Shown: positions 22,744-32,931 of the stretch, piece after piece
How positions within the stretch are numbered: the first letter of the stretch is position 1
Layout of the letters: the number at the start of each line of letters is the position of its first letter
From: Cryptomeria japonica
Lineage: Eukaryota > Streptophyta > Pinopsida > Cupressales > Cupressaceae
Assembly (NCBI RefSeq): GCF_030272615.1
Contig: NC_081415.1
Location: 264,959,925 to 265,023,924 of the forward strand
Reading direction: 5' to 3'
Length of the DNA stretch: 64,000 bases
Translations under genes and position numbers: made by a program
Notes under the pieces: generated by a model
The model's input: only the letters and a program-made list of their open reading frames with translations
Told to the model about the DNA's origin: nothing
Database searches by the model: none

Positions 22744-24093
22744 AGTACTAGCCACTATGTGTCACTTGTTATTTGCTTGTAAATATTTTCACCCTAAGTG
22801 AATAAATGATACATGTATATATTATGGTTGATTTTATGCGGAATCAAAGTATGATTTTTTGCAAAAGTATTTTCCAGGAGGGTTAAATATTTGGATCAAA
22901 GTGAATTACAATCAAATTTTTATGTATCTGAAAAGATATAGTTTTAATGCAAAACTTAATCAAAGGTTAGTCATGGTCTATTTTTTATTTAAGGAACTTG
23001 ATTGGTTTAATTTATATGCAAGAACTTTTATCAAAGTTTGCAAATGAGGAGATTAAGCAAGAGTGGAAGTGGAATTTTATCAAAGTGAAAGATTATAAAG
23101 AATATTATTAAAGCTTTATTTAGTGTGTATTTTAGGGATTCAAATGTAATTATCTCTGTAAACCAAAGGGTGTGTCTTTTGGAAAAATGACTGTCTGTAA
23201 CTCCCTCCTGTATGTGTGTCCTTTCACATATGTCTTTTGGATCAGGTATTTATAGGGAGTCTTTTTTTAAAAAAAGTGAACAATTCACAAACGACTTACT
23301 CCTGGCTAGGGCTAAAGGCTATATGTACTAGAAAGGTCTGTAGGAAAAGGAAGTATTCATTTTGAGAAATCACTGTGTACTGGAGTATTTGTAAGTGTAG
23401 CTATTGTACGCATTCACTCTCCAAAAATTAATATACAAGATTCGTTGTTTCAATTCCAGAATTCGTGTATACTTTTGTGCTAATGAATTTCATTTTGTCC
23501 TCTTGATAAATCTGATAAAGGGTTTAATACAATGTGCCACCACAAGTTGTTATAATTGAATATAAGATTTGCTTCTTCATGTTCTTATAGCACTTAATGG
23601 AACCTTTATACTGATAGTCTTGTGTTACAAGTTGCCTGAAAACTATCTCAAGAGTTGAGGCACCAGTCTGTCATTTATTTCTGAGATTTTGATTTGTATG
23701 CATAAGGTCCTCAATAGAGAAACATTCTTCTGAGTCTTATATGATCTAATATGTACATATTACTTTTAAGTTCTGAAGGCGTTTATTTTTCAGAATTACA
23801 ATCACAATCTTTTATTTCTTAAAAGTATTCAGCAATCAAATATTCTAAAGCACATAATAAAGCAAAGTTGCATAACATTCTCTTGCCAGTTTTGTGAAAT
23901 TGTTAAGTTATCTTCCACTATAAATAATCTCTTTTGTGCTTGAGAGGAAGGTGTCCCGCCTAGGTTCAATGGAGCCTAAAGAGCAGGGGAATTTGGTCTT
24001 CAACCATTCCCATTCATTGGCCAAGGCCGATTGGATCATTGGGGGATTTGGCAAGCTTTCAATTTTTCCAATCTGTGGTTTTGGGCACCAACA
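22744..24093 (+). repeat. 3' LTR of the nested element, second part
   Basis: It resumes 5' LTR homology at about 22755 (ACTATGTGTCACTTG versus ACTATGTCATCTTA) and is strongly similar from 23100 to the end at 24093 (GGGCACCAACA). A segment of about 60 bases near 23400-23465 is absent from the 5' copy. It is followed directly by the AGCAC target duplication and the copia A integrase. Confidence 0.85.
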
Positions 24094-25015
24094 AGCACAA
24101 CACCTCAAGACCACTTGAAGTTGTGCATACTGATCTATGTGGTCCAACTAGGACAAGAGCACTTGCAGATGAAAGATACTTTATGCTCTTCATTGATGAT
24201 TACTCAAGAATGACATGGGTCACATTTCTGCAAGATAAATCACAATCTTTTGAAAGGTTCGAGATCTTTAGGAAGATGGTGGAGAAAGAAAGTGTGTATA
24301 GGCTAAAATGCCTAAGATCAAACCAGGGTGGAGAGTTTACATCAAATGAATTTGAAGACTACTATGAAAAACATGAAATTAAAAGGCAATACTCAACTCC
24401 TAGGACACCACAGCAACATGGTGTTGTAGAAAGGAAGAACATGACAGTTAAGGAGATGGCCAGAACCATGTTAAATGAGGCCAGTCTACTAGATACATAT
24501 TGAAAGGAAGTTGTCCATACTCCTGCATATACTTTGAATCGGGTTCAACTAAGAACAAAGAGCAGAATGACACCTTATGAGTTGTGGTATGAATGGAAGC
24601 CATTAGTCAAATACTTGAAATTATTTGGAAGTGAGTGTTTTATCAAAAAGGATATGGATGGTTTGCGAAGTTTTGACTCTAGGAGAGATGAAGGAATCTT
24701 CCTTGGTTACTCATCTAACAGCAAGGCCTACAAATGCTACAATAAGAGACTGAGAAGCCTCATTGAAAGTGTACATGTAAAAGTTGATGAGAATATGCAC
24801 AAAGGATGCCATCCACAAGTTAATCGGTATGATGATTCTGGTGATGAAGATGATGAAGCTCAACTAGATATTGAGCCAGAAGAAGCATCCAAAAAGGCTC
24901 CAAATCGATATGTGCATTTAAACCACCCAGAAGAACAAATTCTAGGAAATAAGAGTGATGGTGTACAAACTAGGAGAAGACTTGCCCAGAAAGATGAACA
25001 AGTCAACTTCTGCCC
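24094..25015 (+). pseudogene. pol: copia A integrase catalytic core and C-terminus
   Basis: This is the integrase that inserts element cDNA. After the duplicated AGCAC the frame continues the protein broken at 3438. The core begins HTDLCGPTRT (first catalytic Asp). The second catalytic Asp is replaced: the motif reads LRSNQGGEF. The third residue is present in GVVERKNMTVKEMARTML. A TGA occurs at about 24501, after which the frame goes on through LRTKSRMTPYELWY, the SFDSRRDEGIFLGYSS box of copia integrase (about 24677) and an acidic linker (about 24820-25015). One missing catalytic residue and the stop make it inactive. Confidence 0.93.
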
Positions 25016-26520
25016 ATGACTAAAGTAGAACCTAAAACATTCACTTAGGCCAGCAAAAGACAAGAGTGGATGGATTCCATGGAGGAAGAATTGCAACAAA
25101 TTGAGAAGAAAAATACTTGGGAATTGGTTCCTATGCTAGAGGACAAGAACATCATTGGCACTAAATGGGTCTACCGGAACAAGATGAATGAAGAAGGTAA
25201 GAGTGTTAGGCATAAAGCTAGACTAGTGTGAAAAGGATACTCGCAAGTAGAGGGGATTGACTTTGAAGAAACATTTGCACCGGTAGCTAGATTAGAAGTA
25301 ATTAGAATGTTTCTAGCTTTCTCTGCCTACAAAGGCTATAAAGTATACCAAATGGATGTAAAATCTGCTTTTCTAAATGGCAATTTGGAAGAAGAAGTGT
25401 ACATGGAGAAACCATAAGGTTTTTTGTGACATAATGATGAGACATTTGTGTGCCGATTGAAGAAGGCCTTGTATGGTTTAAAGCAAGCTCCTAGAGCATG
25501 GTACTCAAGACTGGATCAGTATCTAAAAGATCAAGGATTCAAAAAGGGAAGTGCTGATAGCAATATGTACGTAAAGAAAGATGGGAACCACATGATCATC
25601 ATGGTTGTGTATGTAGATGACATCATCTTTTGAGGCAAAAAGCATACCCTCTACAAATAATTTGTTGACCAGATGCACTTAGAATTTGAGATGTCAATGC
25701 TTGGTGAATTGGCTTACTTCCTTGGTTTGCAGATATTACAGCAAGATAAAGGAATCTTTATCTCTCAAATCAAGTTTGCAAAGGAGATGTTAAAGAAAGT
25801 CCAACTGGAAGATTGTTAACCAGTAAGTTCCCCCATGGTGACTGGCAGCAAATTGAGCAAGAACGATGAATTGTCGGTGGTGGATTAGACCCTGTACAGA
25901 TCCATGATTGGCAGTCTACTGTATCTAACTGCTTCAAGATAGGATATAGTTCAGGCAGTATGCATGGTGGCCAGATATCAAGCTACACCAAAGTAGTCAC
26001 ATATGAATGTTGTTAGCAAAAAATTTAGGTACCTACAAGGGACACTCAACTATGGTTTTTGGTATCCTAAACAAGGATATTTTATCTTGGAAGCATACAC
26101 GGATGCTCATTGCACAAGTTGCATTCTTTCTAGGTGACCAGTTGGTCTCTTGGCATTGCAAGAAGTGGGACTCGGTCTCTCTATTTACTGCTGAAGTTGA
26201 ATACATTGTTGCTACTACATGCTGCTCTCAAGTGCTTTGGATGAAGCAAAGTCTCAAAGATATATAGGTGGATATCACTGATCCTATCCTCATCTGTTGT
26301 GACAATTCAAGTGCAATCAACATAGAAAATAATCTAGTCATCCATTCTAGAACTAAGCACGTTGCTATCAAGTATCACTTTCTCAGAGAGAAGGTTGAAG
26401 GATAGGAGGTAAAAATGGATTATGTTCCTACTGGTGAACAAGTAGCAGACATTTTCACCAAACCATTACCGGTAAGCACTTTTGAGTACCTCTGACAAAA
26501 GTTGGGATTTATGTCATCTA
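25016..26520 (+). pseudogene. pol: copia A reverse transcriptase and RNase H
   Basis: RT motifs occur in order: EWMDSMEEELQQIEK (about 25070), NIIGTKWVYRNKMNEEGK (about 25150), [13 protein letters not shown] (about 25260), [19 protein letters not shown] (about 25350), [18 protein letters not shown] (about 25470) and the catalytic YVDDIIF (about 25610), followed by [14 protein letters not shown]. RNase H is recognisable from LVSWHCKKWDSVS to DNSSAINI and YVPTGEQVADIFTKPLP (about 26430). At least eight stops are visible, for instance TGA at 25229-25231 (shared with copia C), two near 25415-25430 and one at 25632. The RNase H Asp-rich start (DADWAG box) is damaged. Confidence 0.95.
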
Positions 26521-26690
26521 TTTAGGAAGTCTTTATGTGCTTCAAGGGGACCTGACAGTGGTCAAAGGGGGAGCTTAGTATGGGTCAAAGGGGGAGTGCA
26601 CATTACCCTTTGTCATTGTGTCAAAGGGGGAGAAATGTACCGGTATAGAGTGTCTTGCAAGAAGTTAACATTAATGCCAAAGGGGGAGAT
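26521..26690 (+). promoter_or_regulatory. copia A 3' untranslated region with repeated polypurine tracts
   Basis: Four CAAAGGGGGAG-like tracts occur at about 26562, 26585, 26622 and 26679. The last, AAAGGGGGAGAT, abuts the LTR start at 26691 and is the expected plus-strand primer. Copia C has the same arrangement at 57040-57199. Confidence 0.85.
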
Positions 26691-28226
26691 TGTTGGCATT
26701 TTGGCATTAAGTTGTCATTGATGTCAACCGGCATGATGGATATGAGCAGAAAGGATGAAGGCTTACCGGTAAGGCATAAACTGGTCTCATGGATAGATGT
26801 TTGTTTATGATGAAGAGGCAAAATGTTAAAGATGTCTCAAACTACTTGAGGCGAAGGTGGGTTGCCGGTATAGTATGCACTACCAATTATCTGAATAAGG
26901 TCTTACTGGTTAAGGTGTGTACCGGTATGAGTTTGTTGAATGATCAAGTCTGAACTGAATGTGTGTCAGTGAGCAGAGTGATTAACCATGGTGATGTCAT
27001 GTGAAGCCAAGGTGGCAAATAGGCAGAGGTTGGTAAAACCATCATCGACACGGTTGGTGAAACTGTATGTTGACATAAATGAAACAACCACAAATCACGA
27101 GATTGTATCTAATTGTTGCGGCTCGAGGAAGAAACAATGATAGAGAAAGATCAAGGAGTAGTTGGCACCTGAATCAATGAAAGGGAAAACCGATTCAGGA
27201 AGACCTAGAAAAGGAAACAACTGAAGCATTTTATGGATTGACAGATTTCAAGGCAGAAGATCTTATTCGAGATTGCTATTTTCAGCAAATGAGCATTGGA
27301 CAATGGAAATCGTGTATAGATGCATCCTTAAAGGACAAGTGATCAATCCAAGATAGGCTGGATCGGATCTCAAGAAGATCGTGTCGGGAAGAGGAGACCC
27401 TAACCGCTTCAAATTTTGAATTGCTTTATGGCGGGAAATCATTGTATAAGAGATGAGAGCTCAAGATAGAACGTGTTGATGCGAAGAAGAAGAAGAAAAA
27501 GAAGAAGAGAAAAGAGTGAGTTAGTAAAGAGAAAAATTTATAACCTTAGAAATTATTCTAAGAAAGTTGTAGTATATGTGAGCAGGCATACTAGTGAGAG
27601 GATTCTACCGACATATCTATAGTCTTGCATTTGAGCCTAACCGATGAGGTGTGGCAAAGAAGGCAACATCCAAGAGTAACATAGTGTGTTGAGAGACTCT
27701 ATGAGAGAGGGATAGAAAGATAACAAAGGCCAAGAGTCATAAATAGAAATCTCACAACTGGTAGTGTGAGATTCAGTGGAGCAGAAAAGACTGTCGATCG
27801 ACAGTGAGTTATTTGATCAAAGGGTTGCATAATTCATTTGCAACAAGAAGCCTTAATTGTGTTCAAATAGTATTTCAATATACATCACCAAGTTGAAGCT
27901 TGGTGCCCTAAAAGTGCAGGGGTTGGTTCTCCTTGGTTTGATGCCCTAAATATTTGTAAGTCAATATTTTACCAGTAAGACTGGATTGGAGCAGTAGTCT
28001 CCAACAGCTATTCTCACCGAGGTTTTTCCCACATTGGGTTTTCCTCATAAATCTAGTGTTGTGAGTTATATTTGTGTGAATGATCTCTTTGGATTTCTTT
28101 CTTATTCTACTGATTTGATTGGTTAGTGTTTAAGTGAATAACTGATATTTTGAAGTTTATCTTGAAAGTAAGAAAGGTTAGAAACCATTGATTCACCCCC
28201 CTCTTAGTGGTACTCTATGTTCAACA
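26691..28226 (+). repeat. copia LTR shared by elements A (3' LTR) and C (5' LTR), 1,536 bp
   Basis: It starts TGTTGGCATTTTGGCATTAA and ends GTACTCTATGTTCAACA. It is preceded by copia A's polypurine tract and followed by a primer site and gag, so it sits between two internal regions. It aligns along its whole length to 57200-58757 with roughly 8-10% difference by eye. A weak TATA candidate (GTATAAGAG) is at about 27443, with the counterpart at about 57956. Confidence 0.95.
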
Positions 28227-28228
28227 AT

Positions 28229-28240
28229 TGGTATCAGAGC
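28229..28240 (+). promoter_or_regulatory. Primer binding site (initiator Met tRNA type)
   Basis: TGGTATCAGAGC lies two bases after the LTR end. It is the well-known complement of the 3' end of plant initiator Met tRNA, used by most plant copia elements. Confidence 0.93.
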
Positions 28241-28292
28241 TTAGGTTCCCAATTATCTTTAAACCTTGGGTAGATTCTAGAATTTGAACACA

Positions 28293-28724
28293 ATGGCAAG
28301 AAATGAGTCTTCTTCCTCCAAAGCCCCCATGTTTGATGGATCTAACTATGCATTATGGAGTAGAAGAATGGAGATCTATATTTCCTCCCTGGGTTTTGAT
28401 GTGTTGACGTCTGTCAAGAATGGATATGTTGTCCCTAGTGTTCCTCCCACTGATCTGAATGCCAAAAGGGAGTATGAGAACAATGTCAAGGCCAAACATG
28501 CTATCTTGAGCGGGTTTTCTGATAATGAGTTTGTCAAAGTCATGCACTGTGTATCAGCCAAGGAGACTTGGGATAAACTACAGAGGTTGTTTGAAGGAGA
28601 TGCAAAAGTCAAAGAGGCCAAGTTGCAAGCACTAAGGGGCCAACTTGAGAGTATCAAGATGAAAGATGATGAAAAGGTTGCCCTTTATAAAAGGAAACAA
28701 ACTACCAATAGTTTGATGAATTGA
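28293..28724 (+). pseudogene. gag: copia C gag, N-terminal part, truncated
   Basis: ATG at 28293 (MARNESSSSKAPMFDGSNYA) starts a standard copia gag: the DUF4219-like start with FDGSNYALWSRRMEIYI, then the UBN2 region with AKETWDKLQRLFEGDAKVKE. The upstream in-frame codons to 28284 lack an ATG. The copia sequence matches the fragment at 1-170 until 28680, then is replaced by unrelated sequence; about 14 codons of that sequence are read through to a stop at 28724. The start codon is supported by its position about 50 bases after the primer site. The frame is intact up to the breakpoint, but the protein would lack its capsid C-terminus and zinc knuckles. Confidence 0.93.
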
Positions 28725-29442
28725 TCAAAATTCAACCTCTGCATTAGAGGGAAGCTCCTCGTATGATTTGCAATGAGTTTATTGTACAAATGAAATGCTA
28801 ATACTTTTTACTAGAAAGCATTGAAAGGCTTCAGTATTCATCTTTCAACACAAATAAATGCCTTCAAACTAAGAGCATGGAAAATTTTCTAAAGAATTTA
28901 ATGAGAGTTCACAGACTCTAATTTACAAACATGCTCACTATATAAATTCAAAGCATAGCAGAGACTCAGCAATACTGAAGGTTGATCGATACTCTCTCGT
29001 GCCTCACATGGCAAGGGGGATCAAGAAAATCAATACATGTGAGTCATCTAATAACTAATAATAACCATGAATTGAAGAAAACACAGAGATAACTGATCGT
29101 AGAATGTTATCATGCCCATAGCAATTTTCTCAAGAAAGATTACTAATCTTCAAACACACAAATTCAAAGAATGCATAACATAGCCCTTCATTCATAATCA
29201 GCCATTTTGTTTTTAAATAATTCATAGGAAAACCAAAATATTATCTGTCGCTCCTAAAAATCACAGTTTTTTGGAACCCTTACAAAGACAACCTTTTCCA
29301 CTTAAGTAGCCTCCAGGCTCATAGTTTTTACATAATCAAATTACATTTTACTTTGATCAAAGTTAAAGAAACTGTTTACAATAATAGGAAAGAAAACTAA
29401 ATCAACAGCCATTGTGAGGCCGATACCTCATCTTTGGATTAA
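28725..29442 (-). other. 3' flank of the minus-strand gene, no coding region seen
   Basis: On the minus strand this resembles a 3' untranslated region and flank: AT-rich, no frame longer than a few dozen codons, no LTR termini seen. The minus-strand frame before it could extend to a stop at 29443-29445. Confidence 0.4.
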
Positions 29443-30653
29443 CTATGCTTCCACTGTGGCAGAAAAGGTTATGGATCTGTACTGCTTTGTTGTAGAACCA
29501 CGCCATTCCAGGTGCGCTACCGAGAAGTTCGAGATGACCTAAAAATAAGGAAGACCAATGTGCTAAATTCTCTGCTTCCACACCCCTTTGTCCATGTTTA
29601 CTTGTGCTACTTTTGCCTTGTGTACCTCCAAATGGTTAGAACAGACTATGAGCATCGATTCGATCCTTGCCACCTTTTAGAAGTCATCTATGGTCAAATA
29701 TTTTTTCATCTGAATGAATTGAATTATTTCTTGAAAGATCTTGGTCATATCCACAACTTTGTCAATTGTCTTGGCACCATCCTTCATGAGCTGGATGTCA
29801 ATGCACTTGAGATCCTTTTGCATTATATCGATCAAGTCTATCAATCCTCTAAGCAATTTGGTGGATTCTTCGTGACCTTGCTTGATGATCGAGTTGCGCC
29901 ACTCCACATTCTTCCTTGACACATACAATACATTGTCATCCAGATTTTTTATTGGTTTTTCAACCAAGAACTTCATCACCCCATATTTTTGTATATCATT
30001 CATTTATGCAAGGACTGCTACCCATTTGATCCTTTCTTTCTCCCAAGCCACCATTTCTAGTTCTAATTCCTTGCTCACAATTTTGGCATCTTTATAAACT
30101 TTCACTAGATTAACGATATAATCTGATCCCTATTGCATTATAAGGTCCAACCATTTATTGAACATTTCTGTAACTACTTTGTTCCTTTGAACCTAGTCTA
30201 ACCTTTTCTGGTTGGCCAAAGATTTAGAATCGAATGATACCGGTATCTGTGACAATGGTTGGGGGTTTGGATTATGGATGGCGTTGATATACTCAGCCAT
30301 CTAAGTAACAACTTGCTTCAATTCCCTTTTATCTTTTTCATCCTTCCATGTTCTTGAAATTATCCTTTTTTGTGGATGATTCCAAATGCCTTACATCCAC
30401 AGCACGCGAAGCAACTCCCAAATCTATCTTTTCAACTGTAAAATCCTCCTCAGTAGCTTTGTCTACATCCTTTCTTGGAATTGGTTTGGCTATTTCAGTC
30501 GTCTAGTGACATGTTGCTTCATCTACTTCAAGCATTGTCTGCGTCTTGAGTTTCTTCGGCTTTGATGCCTTTCCCAAACATCTGTTGACCATGTCTTCCA
30601 TTGGGATTGTAACTGGCACTACACTCCGTTTCTTTCCAACAGCAGCTTCCAAA
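29443..30653 (-). pseudogene. Downstream exon of a repetitive minus-strand gene, degraded
   Basis: Read on the minus strand from 30653, the frame has an acidic/basic linker (VPVTIPMEDMVNRCLGKASK), a stop near 30505, and then helical sequence. Its longest piece (30003-29677, 108 codons) contains KFLVEKPIKNLDD and alternating Leu, Ile and Lys of coiled-coil type, ending TIDDF. Stops at about 30505, 30135 and 30006 show that it is dead. It continues the frame at 41119-40925 once the Tat insertion is removed. I do not recognise a domain; the combination with the 52576-50832 frame suggests a transposon-related or amplified plant gene family. Confidence 0.5.
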
Positions 30654-31426
30654 TGTTTATGGTGAAAATGGATAACAACAATGTTGAAAGACTAAATGAA
30701 TTCAACCACAAAACCCTAGCTTAACAACAACAAAGATCCACCATAACATATGAAGATTACCTAAGACAATGCAAATCAAATGAAATCACAAAGATTATAC
30801 CATCACATGTCCAATAGGGTTTGGATCTCCATTATTCCTATCTCCATTGATCTTGCTTGATATATTTGCTCTCAGATTTTATGTGTGCACAAGAGCTCAA
30901 CAAAGAACGGAAATGTGGTTGCAAGTAGGATCGCCTATGTTCAAAAGCGTAATGTAGTCAAGTAGTCAAAGGGAGGTTTGATAATGAAGGAAGCATCTCC
31001 TTATATAGAAGACACTATATGAAATGAAGGGATAAGATTTAGAGGTGTAAAAGGAGGTCGGCTATGATTAGAGGGTAGGTAAAAGAAATAATAAAATAAT
31101 GAAAGGGGTAGGTAGTGTATGAATTAAGAGATGAATGACATGTGTCATGGGTAGAAAAGGTTAATGAATTAATTAAATAAATAAAGATTTATTTAATTAA
31201 TAGAAGAAGTGGGATCAATTAAATAAATAAGATATTTATTTAATATAAGAAAAGGATAATTTAAATAAGTAAATGTATTTATTTAAATGAGAAATAAGGC
31301 TAGAAGAGGATAAATGAATTAATTAAATAAATAAAGATTTATTTAATTAATAGAAGAATTAGGCTAAAGATAATTAAATAAATAAAATATTTATTTAATT
31401 AGACATGGCAATTTTAGGTGTCTACA
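30654..31426 (-). repeat. LTR A (773 bp, minus orientation)
   Basis: On the minus strand it starts TGTAGACACCTAAAATTG (31426) and ends TTCACCATAAACA (30654). It contains runs of ATTAAATAAATAA, a TATATAAG box (plus-strand 31000-31007) and a 3' part matching LTR B. It is preceded on the minus strand by the polypurine tract at 31427-31444. Confidence 0.92.
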
Positions 31427-31444
31427 TTTTGCCCCTCTTTGAGA
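31427..31444 (-). promoter_or_regulatory. Polypurine tract before LTR A
   Basis: Minus-strand CAAAGAGGGGCAAAA abuts the LTR start. The identical tract precedes LTR B, so both outer LTRs are 3' LTRs. Confidence 0.9.
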
Positions 31445-32124
31445 CAATGCGGCTTGTCACGTTGTTTCAAAGAAGATAAGATGAACTAATACAAAGTTGC
31501 CCCAAGATGGGAATGATATGCCCCCTCGAGAGATTGGATGAAAATGTCTGGAAAGATCGCAGACAATCTCTCGATAAGAAAGAAAGGCTAGAATGGACTA
31601 ACTGGATAAAGTGACAGAGTCACGAGATAATGAAGACTAACTCGAGAAATGAGGGCTAGGGAAGTCTATAAGATAGACCATGAGGGAAATGCATCCTCAT
31701 TGTCATCTACATATCCAAGAGATCAGAGTGCAGAGAGAATAGAGCAGCAACAGTCAGTAGTGATGGCATTGGTTCATAGATTCGATCGCGTTCACCGATT
31801 CCAGAGGCCAGTAGATGCAGGAGAGTCGGTGAGTATTGCAAAACCTCCTTGTACATTGTTGCATTAATTGTTGTCATAAATGCATGTTAGATAGCACAAT
31901 AAATGCATTCTAGAATATGTCAAGCAAGGTCAAAAAATGTTGAGGTGCGTCTGTGTTGGTGTTAGGCGCGTCTGTGCAGAGCAGGCGTGTTTATCTAATG
32001 AAAGTGCATTTATGTCTTCTAGGCCAAATTGACAATTTTGTGATGAACATACATTGTCGATTGGATAAGCTGCTGAGAGGATACACTCAAGCAGGTCCTC
32101 TAGGGAAGACTAGGATAGATCGAG

Positions 32125-32345
32125 GCACTTTATGATGAATAGTGAGTACCAAGACATAGTACTTTGTGATGAACAGGGAGTACTAAAATATGAGAAGAAC
32201 TTTGTGATGAACAGTGAGTGCAAATGTGAGCAACACTTTGTGATGAACAGGGAGTGCCAAACACGTAGTACTTCATGATGAACAAGGAGTACCACTAGGA
32301 TAGAAGCAACACTTTGTGATGAACAGTGAGTGTCACTAGGACTGA
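32125..32345 (+). repeat. Minisatellite, six copies, 34-40 bp unit (left arm)
   Basis: ACTTTGTGATGAACAGTGAG-like words recur at about 32127, 32161, 32198, 32235, 32270 and 32310 directly upstream of the PMD frame. The inverted right-arm counterpart is at 39140-39365. Confidence 0.9.
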
Positions 32346-32369
32346 GATGATTGATTTGTGTGACTATAG

Positions 32370-32931
32370 GAGTATTTGCCTATGCTGGAGTCATGGGAGA
32401 GATTCCCATCGACTCAGAGGTTGCGACCTGAGTTGACAGCCGAGGATCGAGCTGTGATTGAGGCTATGGGATTGAGACATATTTTTTATGTGCCTGAGTT
32501 TTGGGTGAACATGGGATTGCTGACTATGCTGGCTGCGAGATGGCACTCAGAGACATGTACATTTCATTTGTCGATGGGTGAGATGACAGTCACCTTAGAG
32601 GATGTATACAAGATACTAAGGATACCGATCGATGGGGAGTTAGTACCCTACAATCGAGACGGAGACAAGGATGCACTGAGACGAGTGTTCCAGGATACAA
32701 GATTGGAGATGAGGGCTAGGATATGTGGCGTAGGATACCATGACATGGACAGGATTAGCACTACCAACAGTGTTGGCAGGAGTTATCAGTGGGTTCCTCT
32801 GTCCTAATAGGGCGACACGAGGGGTGGCTGCAGAGGACACAGGGGCCAGGAGAGATTATCTGGGGGTAGGTCCTTCTAGGGCTCAGACTTTGTCAAGGCC
32901 AACTGGCTCTGAGGGAGGGAGTTCATCATAG
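32370..32931 (+). pseudogene. Plant mobile domain (PMD) frame, left arm, antisense to LTR A
   Basis: The frame opens near 32370 (LPMLESWERFPSTQRL) and shows the typical PMD signature: LTAEDRAVIEAMGLRH, then FWVNMGLLTMLAARWHSET and TFHLSMGEMTVTLEDVYKIL with a following IPIDGELV. PMD proteins occur in plant MAIL1/MAIN-type proteins and repeatedly in plant transposons; their biochemical role is not settled. A frameshift near 32735 moves the reading frame to 32740-32931 (GFLCPNRATRGV, AAEDTGARRD), ending in a run of Ser. The length (about 185 codons) is shorter than a full PMD protein. It lies between the Tat polypurine tract and the internal region, on the strand opposite to the LTR. Confidence 0.85.

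Larger units (their letters stand above)
3439..24093 (+). mobile_element. 20.7-kb non-autonomous LTR element nested in copia A
   Basis: The element starts TGGTGGAACC and ends GGGCACCAACA, and is flanked by AGCAC at 3434-3438 and 24094-24098. Deleting it plus one AGCAC restores the integrase frame exactly. The 5' LTR is 3439-5672. The last about 1 kb (23100-24093) is clearly the same sequence as 4740-5672, so the element closes with its 3' LTR. Inside are a primer-site-like sequence, one gag-like/acidic frame and no protease, RT or integrase, so it must have moved in trans (a large derivative, LARD-like). Its 3' LTR is split by another 12.35-kb insertion. Confidence 0.85.
1..28226 (+). mobile_element. 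Ty1/copia element A (left end outside window), interrupted by two insertions
   Basis: The copia coding order gag, protease, integrase, RT and RNase H is readable once two insertions are subtracted (171-1124 and 3439-24093), each bounded by a 5-bp target duplication. It ends in a 1.5-kb LTR starting TGTTGGCATTTTGG. Several spaced purine tracts before the LTR, three or more zinc knuckles and the initiator-Met primer site after the same LTR suggest the SIRE/Maximus side of copia; that lineage call is inference. All domains carry stops, so the copy is dead. The 5' LTR and gag start lie left of the window. Confidence 0.88.

Noticed and set aside
29512-29919. 135-codon + strand frame
   Set aside because: Shadow of the minus-strand exon at 30003-29677, whose composition and order with the other minus-strand pieces are better supported.
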